Below, piece after piece: positions 1 to 7,640 of a DNA stretch of 64,000 bases (position 1 is its first letter; every line of letters begins with the position of its first letter). The position numbers and the translations under genes were made by a program. This DNA is from Streptomyces profundus (GTDB lineage Bacteria > Actinomycetota > Actinomycetes > Streptomycetales > Streptomycetaceae), in the NCBI RefSeq assembly GCF_020740535.1, contig NZ_CP082362.1:5763501-5827500 (forward strand), in the 5' to 3' direction. Below the pieces are notes generated by a model. That model ran no database searches and had not been told where the DNA came from. It saw only the letters and a list, made by a program, of their open reading frames with translations.

Positions 1-812
1 CCTCGATGGACGAGATCCACGAGTCCTTCGAGACCTTCGTCGAGCGGGTGCGCCCCGGCGGCACGCTGGTGGTCAACGCGGACCAGGAGGGCGCCCGCGA
101 GCTCACCTCCCGGCTGACGGGCCGCGCCGGGCTGAACATCGTCACCTACGGCGAGGCGCCCGACGCCGACGTCCGGGTGGTGCGGCTGCTGCCCAAGGGG
201 CTGACCAGCGAGGTCACCGTCGTGATCGACGGCGGCGAGCTGACGTTCGACGTCGCGGTGCCCGGTCGGCACTACGCGCACAACGCCGTCGCCGCGCTGG
301 CCGCCGGCGTCGCCGCCGGGGTGCCGGCCGCCGATCTCGCCCGCGCGCTGGGCGGCTACACCGGCGTGCGCCGCCGGCTCCAGCCCAAGGGCGAGGCGGC
401 CGGGGTGCGGGTGATCGACTCCTACGCGCACCACCCCACGGAGATGGCCGCCGATCTGGAGGCGATCAGGTCGGGCGCGGGCGAGGGCCGGGTGCTGGTG
501 GTGTTCCAGCCGCATCTCTTCAGCCGCACCAAGGAGTTGGCGACGGAGATGGGGCAGGCGCTGGCGCTCGCCGACTCCTGCCTGGTGCTGGAGATCTATC
601 CGGCCAGGGAGGACCCGATCCCCGGGGTGACGAGCGAGCTGATCATCGAGTCCGCCCGCGTCCACGGCGCCACGGTCGAGGCGGTCGCCGAAATGGACGC
701 GGTTCCCGACACCGTCGCGGGAATCGCCAGGCCGGGTGATCTGGTTCTCACCATGGGCGCGGGTGATGTCACCGAGCTGGGCCCGCGGATTCTGGCCCGG
801 CTCGCCCCCTAG
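1..812 (+). CDS. murC: UDP-N-acetylmuramate--L-alanine ligase, C-terminal part
   Basis: This is the 3' part of MurC, the cytoplasmic ligase that adds L-alanine to UDP-N-acetylmuramic acid in peptidoglycan precursor synthesis. The reading frame is open to the left edge of the window, so the N-terminal nucleotide-binding domain lies outside; an ATG at position 6 is internal, not a start. About 269 residues are visible. They include the Mur-ligase central-domain segment GRHYAHNAVAALAAG and the C-terminal Mur ligase motif SYAHHPTE, with VFQPHLFSRTK after it. These are typical of MurC rather than MurD, MurE or MurF. The next gene, msrB, starts 46 bp downstream with its own ribosome site. No division-cluster genes are visible on this side. 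Confidence 0.93.
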   Translation, partial: SMDEIHESFETFVERVRPGGTLVVNADQEGARELTSRLTGRAGLNIVTYGEAPDADVRVVRLLPKGLTSEVTVVIDGGELTFDVAVPGRHYAHNAVAALAAGVAAGVPAADLARALGGYTGVRRRLQPKGEAAGVRVIDSYAHHPTEMAADLEAIRSGAGEGRVLVVFQPHLFSRTKELATEMGQALALADSCLVLEIYPAREDPIPGVTSELIIESARVHGATVEAVAEMDAVPDTVAGIARPGDLVLTMGAGDVTELGPRILARLAP

Positions 813-858
813 GTCCGGTTCCCGTCGGGCCGGCAGTCAGAAGTACGGAGGAGAGACC

Positions 859-1275
859 ATGGCGTACAAGGTGGAGAAGTCCGACGAGGAGTGGCGCGAG
901 CAGCTGTCGGACGAGGAGTACCGGGTGCTGCGCGAGGCGGGCACCGAGCCCGCGTTCACCGGCGAGTACACGGACACCAAGACCGCCGGGATCTACCAGT
1001 GCCGGGCGTGCGGGGCCGAGCTGTTCCGCTCCGACACCAAGTTCGAGTCGCACTGCGGCTGGCCGTCGTTCTTCGACCCGGCGGACAGCGAAGCGGTGGA
1101 GACCAGGTCGGACACCTCGCTGCCAGGACGGCCGCGCACCGAGGTGCTCTGCCGCACCTGCGGTTCGCACCTCGGGCACGTCTTCGAGGGCGAGGGCTAC
1201 AACACCCCGACCGACCTGCGCTACTGCATCAACTCGATCGCGGTGCGGCTGGACCCGACCGGGGGCCCGGCGTAA
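859..1275 (+). CDS. msrB: peptide-methionine (R)-S-oxide reductase MsrB
   Basis: This 138-residue cytoplasmic enzyme reduces methionine-R-sulfoxide in damaged proteins. The start is the ATG at 859, which follows the ribosome site ACGGAGGAGA; an in-frame ATG at 736 would run back into murC and is not used. The family signature is clear: two CxxC zinc pairs (CRACG near residue 51 and CRTCG near 97), HCGWPSF in the middle and RYCINS near the C-terminus, where the cysteine is the catalytic residue. The gene runs tail to tail with the PfkB kinase and their 3' ends overlap by 47 bp, so the transcripts would be complementary there. Confidence 0.95.
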   Translation: MAYKVEKSDEEWREQLSDEEYRVLREAGTEPAFTGEYTDTKTAGIYQCRACGAELFRSDTKFESHCGWPSFFDPADSEAVETRSDTSLPGRPRTEVLCRTCGSHLGHVFEGEGYNTPTDLRYCINSIAVRLDPTGGPA

Positions 1276-2197
1276 CGGAGGCCGTTCCGGCGGCCAACTC
1301 CTCGGCGGTGATGTGCCGTTCGTGGGTGCCATGGTGGGTGACCGCGAACGCGCCGGCGGTCAGGCCGGCGTGCACACAGCGCTCCAGCGGGGCACCGTCG
1401 AACAGGGTGTGCAGGAACGCGGTGGCGAACGCGTCGCCCGCGCCGTTGCTGTCCACCACGGGGCGCGGCGGCGTCACCGCGGGGAAGTGCCGCACCTCCC
1501 CGTCGCCGCCCGCCTCGGGCCCGGCCAGCAGATGGCAGCCGTTCGCGCCGTCGGTGGCCACCGCGAGGCGGGCCCGGCCGCGCGCCAGGATCATCCGCAG
1601 CACCTCGGGCACCCGGCCGGGGATCGAGGCGGCGCTCAGGAAGACGTGGTCCACGCCGAAGGCCCACGGATGGGTGTCCTCCCGCACCCCGTCCCAGTCG
1701 TGCAGATCGGTGGACGTGGTCACCCCGCGCCGCCCCGCCAGCTCGGCCAGCAGCGCCCGGTTGAAGTCGCTGCGTCCCACATGCACATGGCGGGCGCGGT
1801 CGACCAGCGGCAGCGCGACATCGGGGGGCAGCGTCAGGTCCGCCGGGTGCCGACCGTCGTAGAACGAGAACCGCCGGCCCTCGGCGTCCACCAGGTTGAC
1901 GCTGCGCGGGGTGCCGGCCGGCGCGGGGAGCGTCACGAAGTCCAACCCGGCGGCGGCGAACCGGTCACGGACCAGCCGCCCGGGGACATCGTCGCCCAGA
2001 TAGTCGAGAAGGGTCGTCGGCCACCCCAGCGCCTGGAACCCCAGGGCGTAGCCGGTGCCGGTGTGCGCGACGTAGTCCCTGATGGGCTCGACGTGCAGGG
2101 TGTCGCCCGGCGGCACGGCGAGCCGCTCGACCCGGACGATGGTGTCCACCCCCGAGCCACCCACGACGAGGATCCGCCCCCGCGCGCTCCGCCTCAT
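1229..2197 (-). CDS. PfkB-family carbohydrate kinase
   Basis: This 322-residue protein belongs to the PfkB/ribokinase family of ATP-dependent sugar or nucleoside kinases. The N-terminus has the family glycine motif (LVVGGSGVDTI), and the C-terminal signature 2 is visible as DSNGAGDAFATAF near residue 250, where the Asp is the catalytic base. The sugar substrate cannot be read from the sequence. The start ATG at 2197 gives a family-typical length. The gene lies 42 bp downstream of treZ on the same strand and may be cotranscribed with it, which would suit a sugar-linked role. Its 3' end overlaps msrB on the opposite strand. Confidence 0.85.
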   Translation of the reverse strand: MRRSARGRILVVGGSGVDTIVRVERLAVPPGDTLHVEPIRDYVAHTGTGYALGFQALGWPTTLLDYLGDDVPGRLVRDRFAAAGLDFVTLPAPAGTPRSVNLVDAEGRRFSFYDGRHPADLTLPPDVALPLVDRARHVHVGRSDFNRALLAELAGRRGVTTSTDLHDWDGVREDTHPWAFGVDHVFLSAASIPGRVPEVLRMILARGRARLAVATDGANGCHLLAGPEAGGDGEVRHFPAVTPPRPVVDSNGAGDAFATAFLHTLFDGAPLERCVHAGLTAGAFAVTHHGTHERHITAEELAAGTASVTPGPRSGPAAPRSS

Positions 2198-2239
2198 CGC
2201 GTCGTCCTCCCGCTCTCCGACGAGCTGTCAGCGTACCCC

Positions 2240-4042
2240 TCAGGTGCGCAGCAGCACCTGGGCGGAGTTGGGCGGCAGCGCGACTTCCCCTCGGGGCGGC
2301 TCCTGGTGCGCGGTGGGGTGGGTGGCGGCCAGCGAGGTGAACGGGCCGGGGCCCAGCGGGAGCACCCTCGGCTCGGGCGCCAGGTTGACGGCCACGGTCA
2401 GCGGCCCGTTGTGCAGCACCAGCCAGCGGTCGGTCTCGTCGAACTCCACCCGCACCTGGTCCAGGCGCAGTCCGGGCGGCAGATGGCGATGCCGGATCGC
2501 GACCAGCCGGCGGCTCCAGTCGAGCAGCGCCGCCTTGGCGCCGTCCCGCAGCGGCTCGTCCCAGTCCAGGCAGGAGCGGTCCCGGGTGGCCGGATCCTGG
2601 GGATCGGGCACCTCGGTCGCCGTCCAGCCGTGCGCGGCGAACTCGCGCCGCCGCCCGTCGCGGACCGCGTCGGCCAGCTCCCGGTCCTGATGGTCGGTGA
2701 AGTACTGCCAGGGTGTGGTGGCGCCCCACTCCTCGCCCATGAACAGCATCGGTGTGAACGGACCGCACAGCACCAGGGCGGCGACCGGCGCCGCGCGCAC
2801 CGGGCCGAGCAGGGCGGCGAGCCGGTCGCCCTGGGCGCGGTTGCCCACCTGGTCGTGGGTCTGGGCGTAGCCCACCAGCCGGTGCGTCTGGACCCCGGAC
2901 CGCTCCAGGGGCCGCCCATGCCGTCGGCCGCGGAACGCCGAGAAGCCGCCGTCATGGAAGAAGCCACACGTCAGCGTCTTGGCCAGGGCGGCGAGCGGCG
3001 CGCGGGCGAAGTCCTCGTAGTAGCCCTGGGACTCGCCGGTCCAGGCGCAGTGCAACGTGTGGTGGAAGTCGTCGTTCCACTGCGCGTCGAGGCCGAGCCC
3101 GTGCGACGAGCGGGGCGCGACGGTGCGCGGGTCGTTGCGGTCCGACTCGGCGATCAGGAACAGCGGCCGGCGTTCCGCCTCCGCCAACGCCTCGACGGCC
3201 GCGGAGAGTTCGGCGAGCAGATGCTCGGCCCTGTCGTCCACCAGGGCGTGCACCGCGTCAAGCCGCAGCCCGTCGAGGCGGTAGTCCCGCAGGAAGGCCA
3301 GCGCGCTGCCCACGAAGTAGGCGCGCACCTGGTCGGATCCCGGGCCGTCCAGGTTGACCGCCGCCCCCCACGGGGTGTGGTGCCGCTCCGTGAAGTAGGG
3401 GCCGAACGCGGGCAGCCGGTTGCCCGAGGGGCCGAGGTGGTTGTGCACCACGTCGAGCACCACGCCGAGGCCGTGCCCGTGCGCCGCGTCGACAAAGCGG
3501 TAAAGCCCCTCGGGCCCGCCATAGGGCTCGTGCACCGCCCAGGGCGCCACCCCGTCATAGCCCCAGCCGTGCCGCCCGGGAAACGGACAGACCGGCATCA
3601 GCTGGACATGGGTGACGCCCAGGTCGGCCAGGTGGCCCAGGCGTTCGGCCGCGCCGTCGAACGTGCCGGCGGCGGTGAACGTGCCGATGTGCAGCTCGTA
3701 GAGGACGGCCCCGTCGAGGGCCAGGCCCTGCCACGAGTGCCGCCAGGCGAAGCCCGTCGGATCGACCACCGCGCTCAGGCCCTCGGGCCCCTCGGGCAAC
3801 GCCCGCCCGCGCGGGTCGGGCAGCACCTCGCCGCCGTCCAACGCGAACCCGTACCGCGCCCCCGGGCGGGCCTCGGCCTCGACCTCCCACCAGCCCTCGC
3901 CACCGGGCGCCGGGCGCATGGGCCGGGGGCGGCCGTTCAGCTGGAGCGAGACCTCGCGGGCGTGCGGCGCCCATACCTCGAACACCCGGACCGCCTCGGA
4001 CGCCTGGAATACCTCGGATACCTCAACCGACATGGCATCCAT
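2240..4042 (-). CDS. treZ: malto-oligosyltrehalose trehalohydrolase TreZ
   Basis: This 600-residue GH13 enzyme releases free trehalose from maltooligosyl-trehalose and is the second step of the TreY-TreZ route from glycogen-like glucans. The N-terminal part is a beta-sandwich CBM48/isoamylase-N domain (about residues 15-105). A TIM barrel follows, with the nucleophile in GLRLDAVHAL (Asp262), the acid/base in FLIAESDRNDPR (Glu298) and the transition-state Asp in AQTHDQVGNR (Asp395). The C-terminal beta domain ends in NSAQVLLR. The partner treY lies at 8573-10999 on the same strand, separated by an acetyltransferase, an FHA protein, an LPMO and two other genes. ATG 4033 is a possible alternative start. 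Confidence 0.95.
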   Translation of the reverse strand: MDAMSVEVSEVFQASEAVRVFEVWAPHAREVSLQLNGRPRPMRPAPGGEGWWEVEAEARPGARYGFALDGGEVLPDPRGRALPEGPEGLSAVVDPTGFAWRHSWQGLALDGAVLYELHIGTFTAAGTFDGAAERLGHLADLGVTHVQLMPVCPFPGRHGWGYDGVAPWAVHEPYGGPEGLYRFVDAAHGHGLGVVLDVVHNHLGPSGNRLPAFGPYFTERHHTPWGAAVNLDGPGSDQVRAYFVGSALAFLRDYRLDGLRLDAVHALVDDRAEHLLAELSAAVEALAEAERRPLFLIAESDRNDPRTVAPRSSHGLGLDAQWNDDFHHTLHCAWTGESQGYYEDFARAPLAALAKTLTCGFFHDGGFSAFRGRRHGRPLERSGVQTHRLVGYAQTHDQVGNRAQGDRLAALLGPVRAAPVAALVLCGPFTPMLFMGEEWGATTPWQYFTDHQDRELADAVRDGRRREFAAHGWTATEVPDPQDPATRDRSCLDWDEPLRDGAKAALLDWSRRLVAIRHRHLPPGLRLDQVRVEFDETDRWLVLHNGPLTVAVNLAPEPRVLPLGPGPFTSLAATHPTAHQEPPRGEVALPPNSAQVLLRT

Positions 4043-4102
4043 GCTGTGCCGCCCGGCGGGCTCAGGCCAGACCCCCCGCCGGGCGGCGTCAACGACGCGG
4101 CA

Positions 4103-5023
4103 CTAGTCCGCGGTCATGCAGTAGCGGTGTTGTGCGATCGGATAACCGGCCCGGGCGAACGAGGCGGCCATGGCGCTGTTGCCCACGTCGGTGGCCGCCG
4201 CGATCCGCTGGGCCCCCTCCGCCACCAGGGTGTGGGTGCACTCGGCCAGCAGGTCGTAGCCGTAGGAGTGCCCCCGCTGCTCGGGCACCACCCCGATCAG
4301 CCCCACACAGGGCCCAGCCGGGTTGTGCCCCGGGATCTGAATGCCCACCAACTCGCCCTCGGGGGTGTAGGCGAGCCGCAGCGCCGCACGACCAGAGGGG
4401 AGCCAGTCGATGAAGTCCATCTCGGACTGGGCCGCCCCGTCGGGGCCGTGTCGCTCGATGGCCCGCAGGGCGTGGTGGTCCCTGGTGTCGCTGTGCACCC
4501 GGCGCAGCACGTCGAAGAGCACCGCGTCGTCCGGCTCCGGCCGGAACTCCAGCCGCCGCGGGCGCTCGGGCAGCCCGTTCTCGGGGGTCCAGACATAGCG
4601 GAAGCGCTCGGTCAACGTCTGGTAGCCGGCGTCGGTCGCGGCCTCGATCCTGGCCTCGGCCGCGGCCAGCGTCGCCGGGTTCTCGCGCCAGTCGGGGGGC
4701 AGGATCAGCTCGTACTCGGCGTCGAACGGGGTCGCCTTGAGCAGGGCCACCGCCGCCTCGCGGTCGGTGAAGTCGAACCAGTCCAGCGCCTTGGGGCGCT
4801 CGTCCGTCTCGGCGCCCCAGTAGGCCACGCGGGCCACCACGGTGTCTCCGCGCAGGGCGAGCCAGGTCCAGTCGGGGCGGTACTCGCCGCCGGCGGCGAC
4901 GGTTTCGAAGCGGTCGTACGGCGGCGACAGCAGCGCGCGGCCCACCAGGCCGGGGTCCGACAGGGTGTGGAACAGGGCGGAGGTCTCGTCGTCAGCCAGG
5001 GGGCGAATGACCAGATCGGTCAT
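4103..5023 (-). CDS. GNAT-family acetyltransferase
   Basis: This is a 306-residue acetyltransferase-like protein. The C-terminal third carries the GNAT acetyl-CoA motif: a beta strand GPCVGLIGVVPEQRGHSYGYDLLAE followed by the motif-B segment IAAATDVGNSAMAASFARAGY. The N-terminal half is a divergent GNAT-like or substrate-binding region, giving a length closer to two-domain GNATs than to the usual 150-180 residues. The ATG at 5023 is preceded by GGAAGGA, a good ribosome site. The natural substrate is unknown. The gene is read toward treZ with a 60-bp gap and could be in the same transcript. Confidence 0.8.
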   Translation of the reverse strand: MTDLVIRPLADDETSALFHTLSDPGLVGRALLSPPYDRFETVAAGGEYRPDWTWLALRGDTVVARVAYWGAETDERPKALDWFDFTDREAAVALLKATPFDAEYELILPPDWRENPATLAAAEARIEAATDAGYQTLTERFRYVWTPENGLPERPRRLEFRPEPDDAVLFDVLRRVHSDTRDHHALRAIERHGPDGAAQSEMDFIDWLPSGRAALRLAYTPEGELVGIQIPGHNPAGPCVGLIGVVPEQRGHSYGYDLLAECTHTLVAEGAQRIAAATDVGNSAMAASFARAGYPIAQHRYCMTAD

Positions 5024-5058
5024 GGGGGTCCTTCCGGAAAGGCGTCACGCGCTTCCGG

Positions 5059-5118
5059 TCAGCCAGACGAACGCCCAGATGAGAGGCGGCGGAAGCACGA
5101 GTGATCAGTACGGTTCAC
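5059..5118 (-). CDS. candidate 19-residue upstream ORF
   Basis: A very strong ribosome-binding sequence (AAGGAGG on the minus strand, about 5128-5134) lies 8-9 nt before a GTG at 5118 that opens a 19-codon frame ending at 5059. The acetyltransferase start follows 35 bp later with its own ribosome site. The short peptide is rich in serine and arginine and has one cysteine; I recognise no family. It could be a regulatory upstream ORF for the acetyltransferase, or the ribosome site could be chance. Codon bias cannot decide on 19 codons. Confidence 0.25.
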   Translation of the reverse strand: MNRTDHSCFRRLSSGRSSG

Positions 5119-5230
5119 GATGTCCGCCTCCTTCCCAGTCCGTTGGGCGTCGCACGCACATTAACCGATCATCGGGACGACGGCAAAGGAGATGTGGACA
5201 GCCGGGCTGACCGTCACCGAGAATCCCGGC

Positions 5231-5794
5231 ATGACCCCGCCCGAGTCCGAAGCTCAGCAGCCGCGCATCTCCGACGCGGACCGGGAGCAGGCGCTCGACG
5301 TGCTGAGGGAGAGCATGGCCGAGGGGCGGCTGTCGCCCGACACCCTGCTCAGGCGGATCGAACGCATCCTGGCGGCCCGGCACCCGGACGAACTGGTCGC
5401 GGTCCTGGGCGATCTGCCGGAACGTCAGGTGGAGCCGCCCAGGGGCTGGCTGCTGGGCTCGGTCACCCGGATCTCCGCGTTCCACCAGCGCCTCCGGCTC
5501 GCCTGGCGCGCGGAGCGGCTGCCGCAGCTGGTGCTGCCGGCTCCTGGGCCGAGGCCGCTGGCCATAGGGCGCGCCTCGGGATCGGGACTGCGGCTGAACG
5601 ACGCCAGCGTCTCCCGCTACCACGCCCAGCTGCGCGGCACCGCCGCCGGCTGGACGCTGCGCGATCTGGGCTCGGCCAACGGCACCTGGGTCAACGGGCG
5701 CCGCGTCGTCGACACGATCCCGGTCCGCGCGGGGGACCAGGTCCGCTTCGGCGCCGTCTCCTACCGGCTGGCGCCCCGCGAACCCCAGCCCTGA
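5231..5794 (+). CDS. DUF1707 plus FHA-domain protein
   Basis: This is a cytoplasmic protein of about 187 residues with two parts. The first (residues about 10-65) is a DUF1707/SHOCT-like helical hairpin, RISDADREQALDVLRESMAEGRLSPDTLLRRIE. The second (about 105-180) is a forkhead-associated domain that binds phosphothreonine: IGRASGSGLRLNDASVSRYHAQL, followed by DLGSANGTWVNGRRV. The Arg/Ser/His phosphopeptide-binding residues are present (GRAS, SRYH). Partners are probably Ser/Thr protein kinase substrates, none of which is nearby. The start is uncertain: ATG 5231 fits the family, and ATG 5192 sits directly against AAGGAG, too close to serve as its ribosome site. No membrane segment is seen. 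Confidence 0.85.
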   Translation: MTPPESEAQQPRISDADREQALDVLRESMAEGRLSPDTLLRRIERILAARHPDELVAVLGDLPERQVEPPRGWLLGSVTRISAFHQRLRLAWRAERLPQLVLPAPGPRPLAIGRASGSGLRLNDASVSRYHAQLRGTAAGWTLRDLGSANGTWVNGRRVVDTIPVRAGDQVRFGAVSYRLAPREPQP

Positions 5795-5819
5795 GCGGCC
5801 CCTCCCCGGCACCCGGAAA

Positions 5820-5884
5820 CCCCGAAGCCGGCCTGTCGCCCTAGCGGGGGCTGGGAGGTGGGACGACAGGCCGGAGTTCGGGGG
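5820..5884. terminator. bidirectional hairpin terminator
   Basis: An inverted repeat with arms at about 5820-5838 (CCCCGAAGCCGGCCTGTCG) and 5864-5884 (CGACAGGCCGGAGTTCGGGG) pairs over almost 19 bp with a small bulge. It lies between two convergent genes, the FHA protein and the LPMO, and probably ends transcription from both. Confidence 0.8.
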
Positions 5885-5906
5885 TGCTACCGCGCGGGCG
5901 GGCGGC

Positions 5907-6827
5907 TCAGCCGGCCGTGCCGGACAGCAGCTGCTGGAACGCGGTCCTGGCGGCGGCGCCGGTGCTCACCGCGGTGGCGTGCGACGCGGCCTCGGTGTGG
6001 TGGGCACCGTGCTCCCCGTGCTCCGCGTGCTCCCCGTGTTCGAGGTCGAGCGGCGCGGTGAACTCGTTCATCACCTCGGGGGAGGCGGCGGTGTCCCCAC
6101 CGGGGACGGTGACCTCGCCGTTGCCGCCGTCGAAGACGACATCGGAGCAGCCGTAGAAGGTCTCCTCGCTGTCGGAGCGCTCCCACACGGTGTAGATGAT
6201 GTGCTGTCCGGTTTTGCCCGAGGGGAGTTGGGCGTCCCAGTAGTACTCGGACTCGGCGTCGCCCACGCCACCCCGGTAGGGCGGGTCGGTCTCGGAGTGG
6301 AACGGTGTGTCTTCGAGGTCGTCCCAGGTGAGGGGGGTGGTGGGGTCCCAGCCGTCGACGGTGACGTACTGGTGGAAGGTGCCGGGGTGGTGGGCCCAGG
6401 GGTTGTAGGTGAACTCCCAGTCGGCACCCGAGGTGAGGTGGGTGGTGGGCCAGTCCTCGTGGACGAGGTCGAAGCCGGAGAAGTCGTAGACGGTCGCGCC
6501 GCCGCTGCAGAGCTGGCCGTCGGGGATGAAGCCCTCGGTGCGTCCCGCGCCGTCCGAGCGGAGCACGGCGAACCAGTTGTAGAACGCGTTCTGGCCACCC
6601 TCCTCCAGGGCCGCCGCGCACGCGGGGTTGGCCGGGTCGATGGCGCCGGTCTCGTTGACGCCGTACTTCCAGCACAGGTAGGTGCGGCTGCCCGGGTCCA
6701 TGGGCGCGCCGTGCGCGGCGGCGCTGCCGCCGGTGAACACCACGGCCGTCATGGCCGGCAGGCTGGCGGCCACGGTCAACAGGCCGAGCTTCCGCAGGGC
6801 TCCTCGGCGCTTCTTCTGGTCTCTCAT
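5907..6827 (-). CDS. secreted AA10 lytic polysaccharide monooxygenase
   Basis: This 306-residue exported copper enzyme oxidatively cleaves crystalline cellulose or chitin. A basic signal peptide (KKRRGALRKLGLL..., cleavage after GSAAA near residue 38) exposes the obligatory N-terminal histidine (HGAPMDPGSRTYLCW). The second histidine of the copper brace is probably in the NPWAHHPGTFHQY segment. The AA10 core runs to about residue 235 and no carbohydrate-binding module follows. Instead there is a linker and a histidine-rich stretch (residues 264-283, seven His, for example HGEHAEHGEHGAHH) before a short C-terminal tail. A perfect CebR-type operator 51 bp upstream of the start suggests induction by cello-oligosaccharides and therefore cellulose as substrate. 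Confidence 0.9.
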   Translation of the reverse strand: MRDQKKRRGALRKLGLLTVAASLPAMTAVVFTGGSAAAHGAPMDPGSRTYLCWKYGVNETGAIDPANPACAAALEEGGQNAFYNWFAVLRSDGAGRTEGFIPDGQLCSGGATVYDFSGFDLVHEDWPTTHLTSGADWEFTYNPWAHHPGTFHQYVTVDGWDPTTPLTWDDLEDTPFHSETDPPYRGGVGDAESEYYWDAQLPSGKTGQHIIYTVWERSDSEETFYGCSDVVFDGGNGEVTVPGGDTAASPEVMNEFTAPLDLEHGEHAEHGEHGAHHTEAASHATAVSTGAAARTAFQQLLSGTAG

Positions 6828-6878
6828 CGCGTTGCGTCCCTTTCGCCGTGATGAGGTGGGGGGTCAACCAGGAACCTG

Positions 6879-6892
6879 TGGGAGCGCTCCCA
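6879..6892. promoter_or_regulatory. CebR-type operator
   Basis: TGGGAGCGCTCCCA is a perfect 14-bp palindrome and equals the consensus site of CebR, the LacI-family repressor of cellulose and cello-oligosaccharide utilisation in Streptomyces. It sits 51 bp upstream of the LPMO start, which suits repression of that gene; the divergent DinB-like gene starts 186 bp away and is less likely to be a target. Confidence 0.85.
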
Positions 6893-7064
6893 ATTCGGGA
6901 CGGTAGTGCCAAGCGGAGGCGCGTGTAAAGACATGTGCGTTACCTGATCGCGACCGACCCGGCCGTCCGATCCGGTCTGCCGCCGGGCCGGAGCCGGGCG
7001 CCGGGCGGGGCGTTCGGTGCCGTACGTCGACGGAAAACCCGGCGACAGCGGGAGGCCGGCACGC

Positions 7065-7070
7065 TAGCGT
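7065..7070 (+). promoter_or_regulatory. -10 hexamer of a probable leaderless promoter
   Basis: TAGCGT ends 8 nt before the ATG at 7079 and no ribosome site is present, so transcription probably starts at or next to the start codon. Confidence 0.55.
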
Positions 7071-7078
7071 GCGCCGGC

Positions 7079-7600
7079 ATGGTTCCCTCCCTTGAACGTC
7101 CCCCGTTCCAGGCCGACGAGCGCACCGCGCTGGTCGGCTGGCTGGAACTCCAGCGGCGGATTCTGCGATGGAAGTGCGACGGCCTCAGCGAGGCGGACGC
7201 GCACCGCTCCGTCGTCCCGACCTCGCCGGCGATGACGATCGCCGGGCTCATCCGCCATATGCGATGGGTCGAGCACACCTGGCTGGAGGTGGTGTTCCTC
7301 GGGGGAGACGGGGCGGGTAACCCGTCCTTCGACGAGACGGAAGACGACGAGGACGCCGACTGGCGCACCGACGGCGCCACGTTGCGGGAGCTGCTCGCGG
7401 ACTACGAGGCGCAGTGCGCCCGCAGCGACGAGATCGTCGCGGCGGCCTCCCTGGACGATGTCGGCCGCAACTCCGAGTACCGCGCCGGCCAGGCCAACCT
7501 TCGCTGGATGCTCATCCACCTCATCGAGGAGACCGGACGGCACGCGGGGCACGCGGACATCGTGCGGGAACTGCTCGACGGGACGAAGGGGTACTACTAG
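7079..7600 (+). CDS. DinB-like (DUF664) protein
   Basis: This is a 173-residue protein of the DinB/DUF664 four-helix-bundle family. Members often act as mycothiol- or bacillithiol-dependent transferases or stress proteins; the activity here is unknown. The metal-binding histidines expected of the fold are visible in LIRHMRWVEHTW and in the C-terminal helix ETGRHAGHADIVRE. ATG 7079 is chosen because the -10 hexamer TAGCGT lies 8 nt upstream and the family N-terminus begins here; the frame stays open upstream to 6935 without homology. The gene is divergent from the LPMO. Confidence 0.85.
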   Translation: MVPSLERPPFQADERTALVGWLELQRRILRWKCDGLSEADAHRSVVPTSPAMTIAGLIRHMRWVEHTWLEVVFLGGDGAGNPSFDETEDDEDADWRTDGATLRELLADYEAQCARSDEIVAAASLDDVGRNSEYRAGQANLRWMLIHLIEETGRHAGHADIVRELLDGTKGYY

Positions 7601-7626
7601 AGCCGGGTGACCTGCCGGCGGGCCCA

Positions 7627-7632
7627 TAGGGT
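7627..7632 (+). promoter_or_regulatory. -10 hexamer of a probable leaderless promoter
   Basis: TAGGGT is followed by 8 nt and the ATG at 7641, with no ribosome site between. It fixes ATG 7641 as the start rather than TTG 7632. Confidence 0.6.
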
Positions 7633-7640
7633 TGACGGCC

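Noticed and set aside
1313..5104. A 1263-codon open frame on the plus strand opposite the kinase, treZ and an acetyltransferase
   Set aside because: It is antisense to well-supported genes, has low-complexity composition and no family motif; high GC gives such long false frames.
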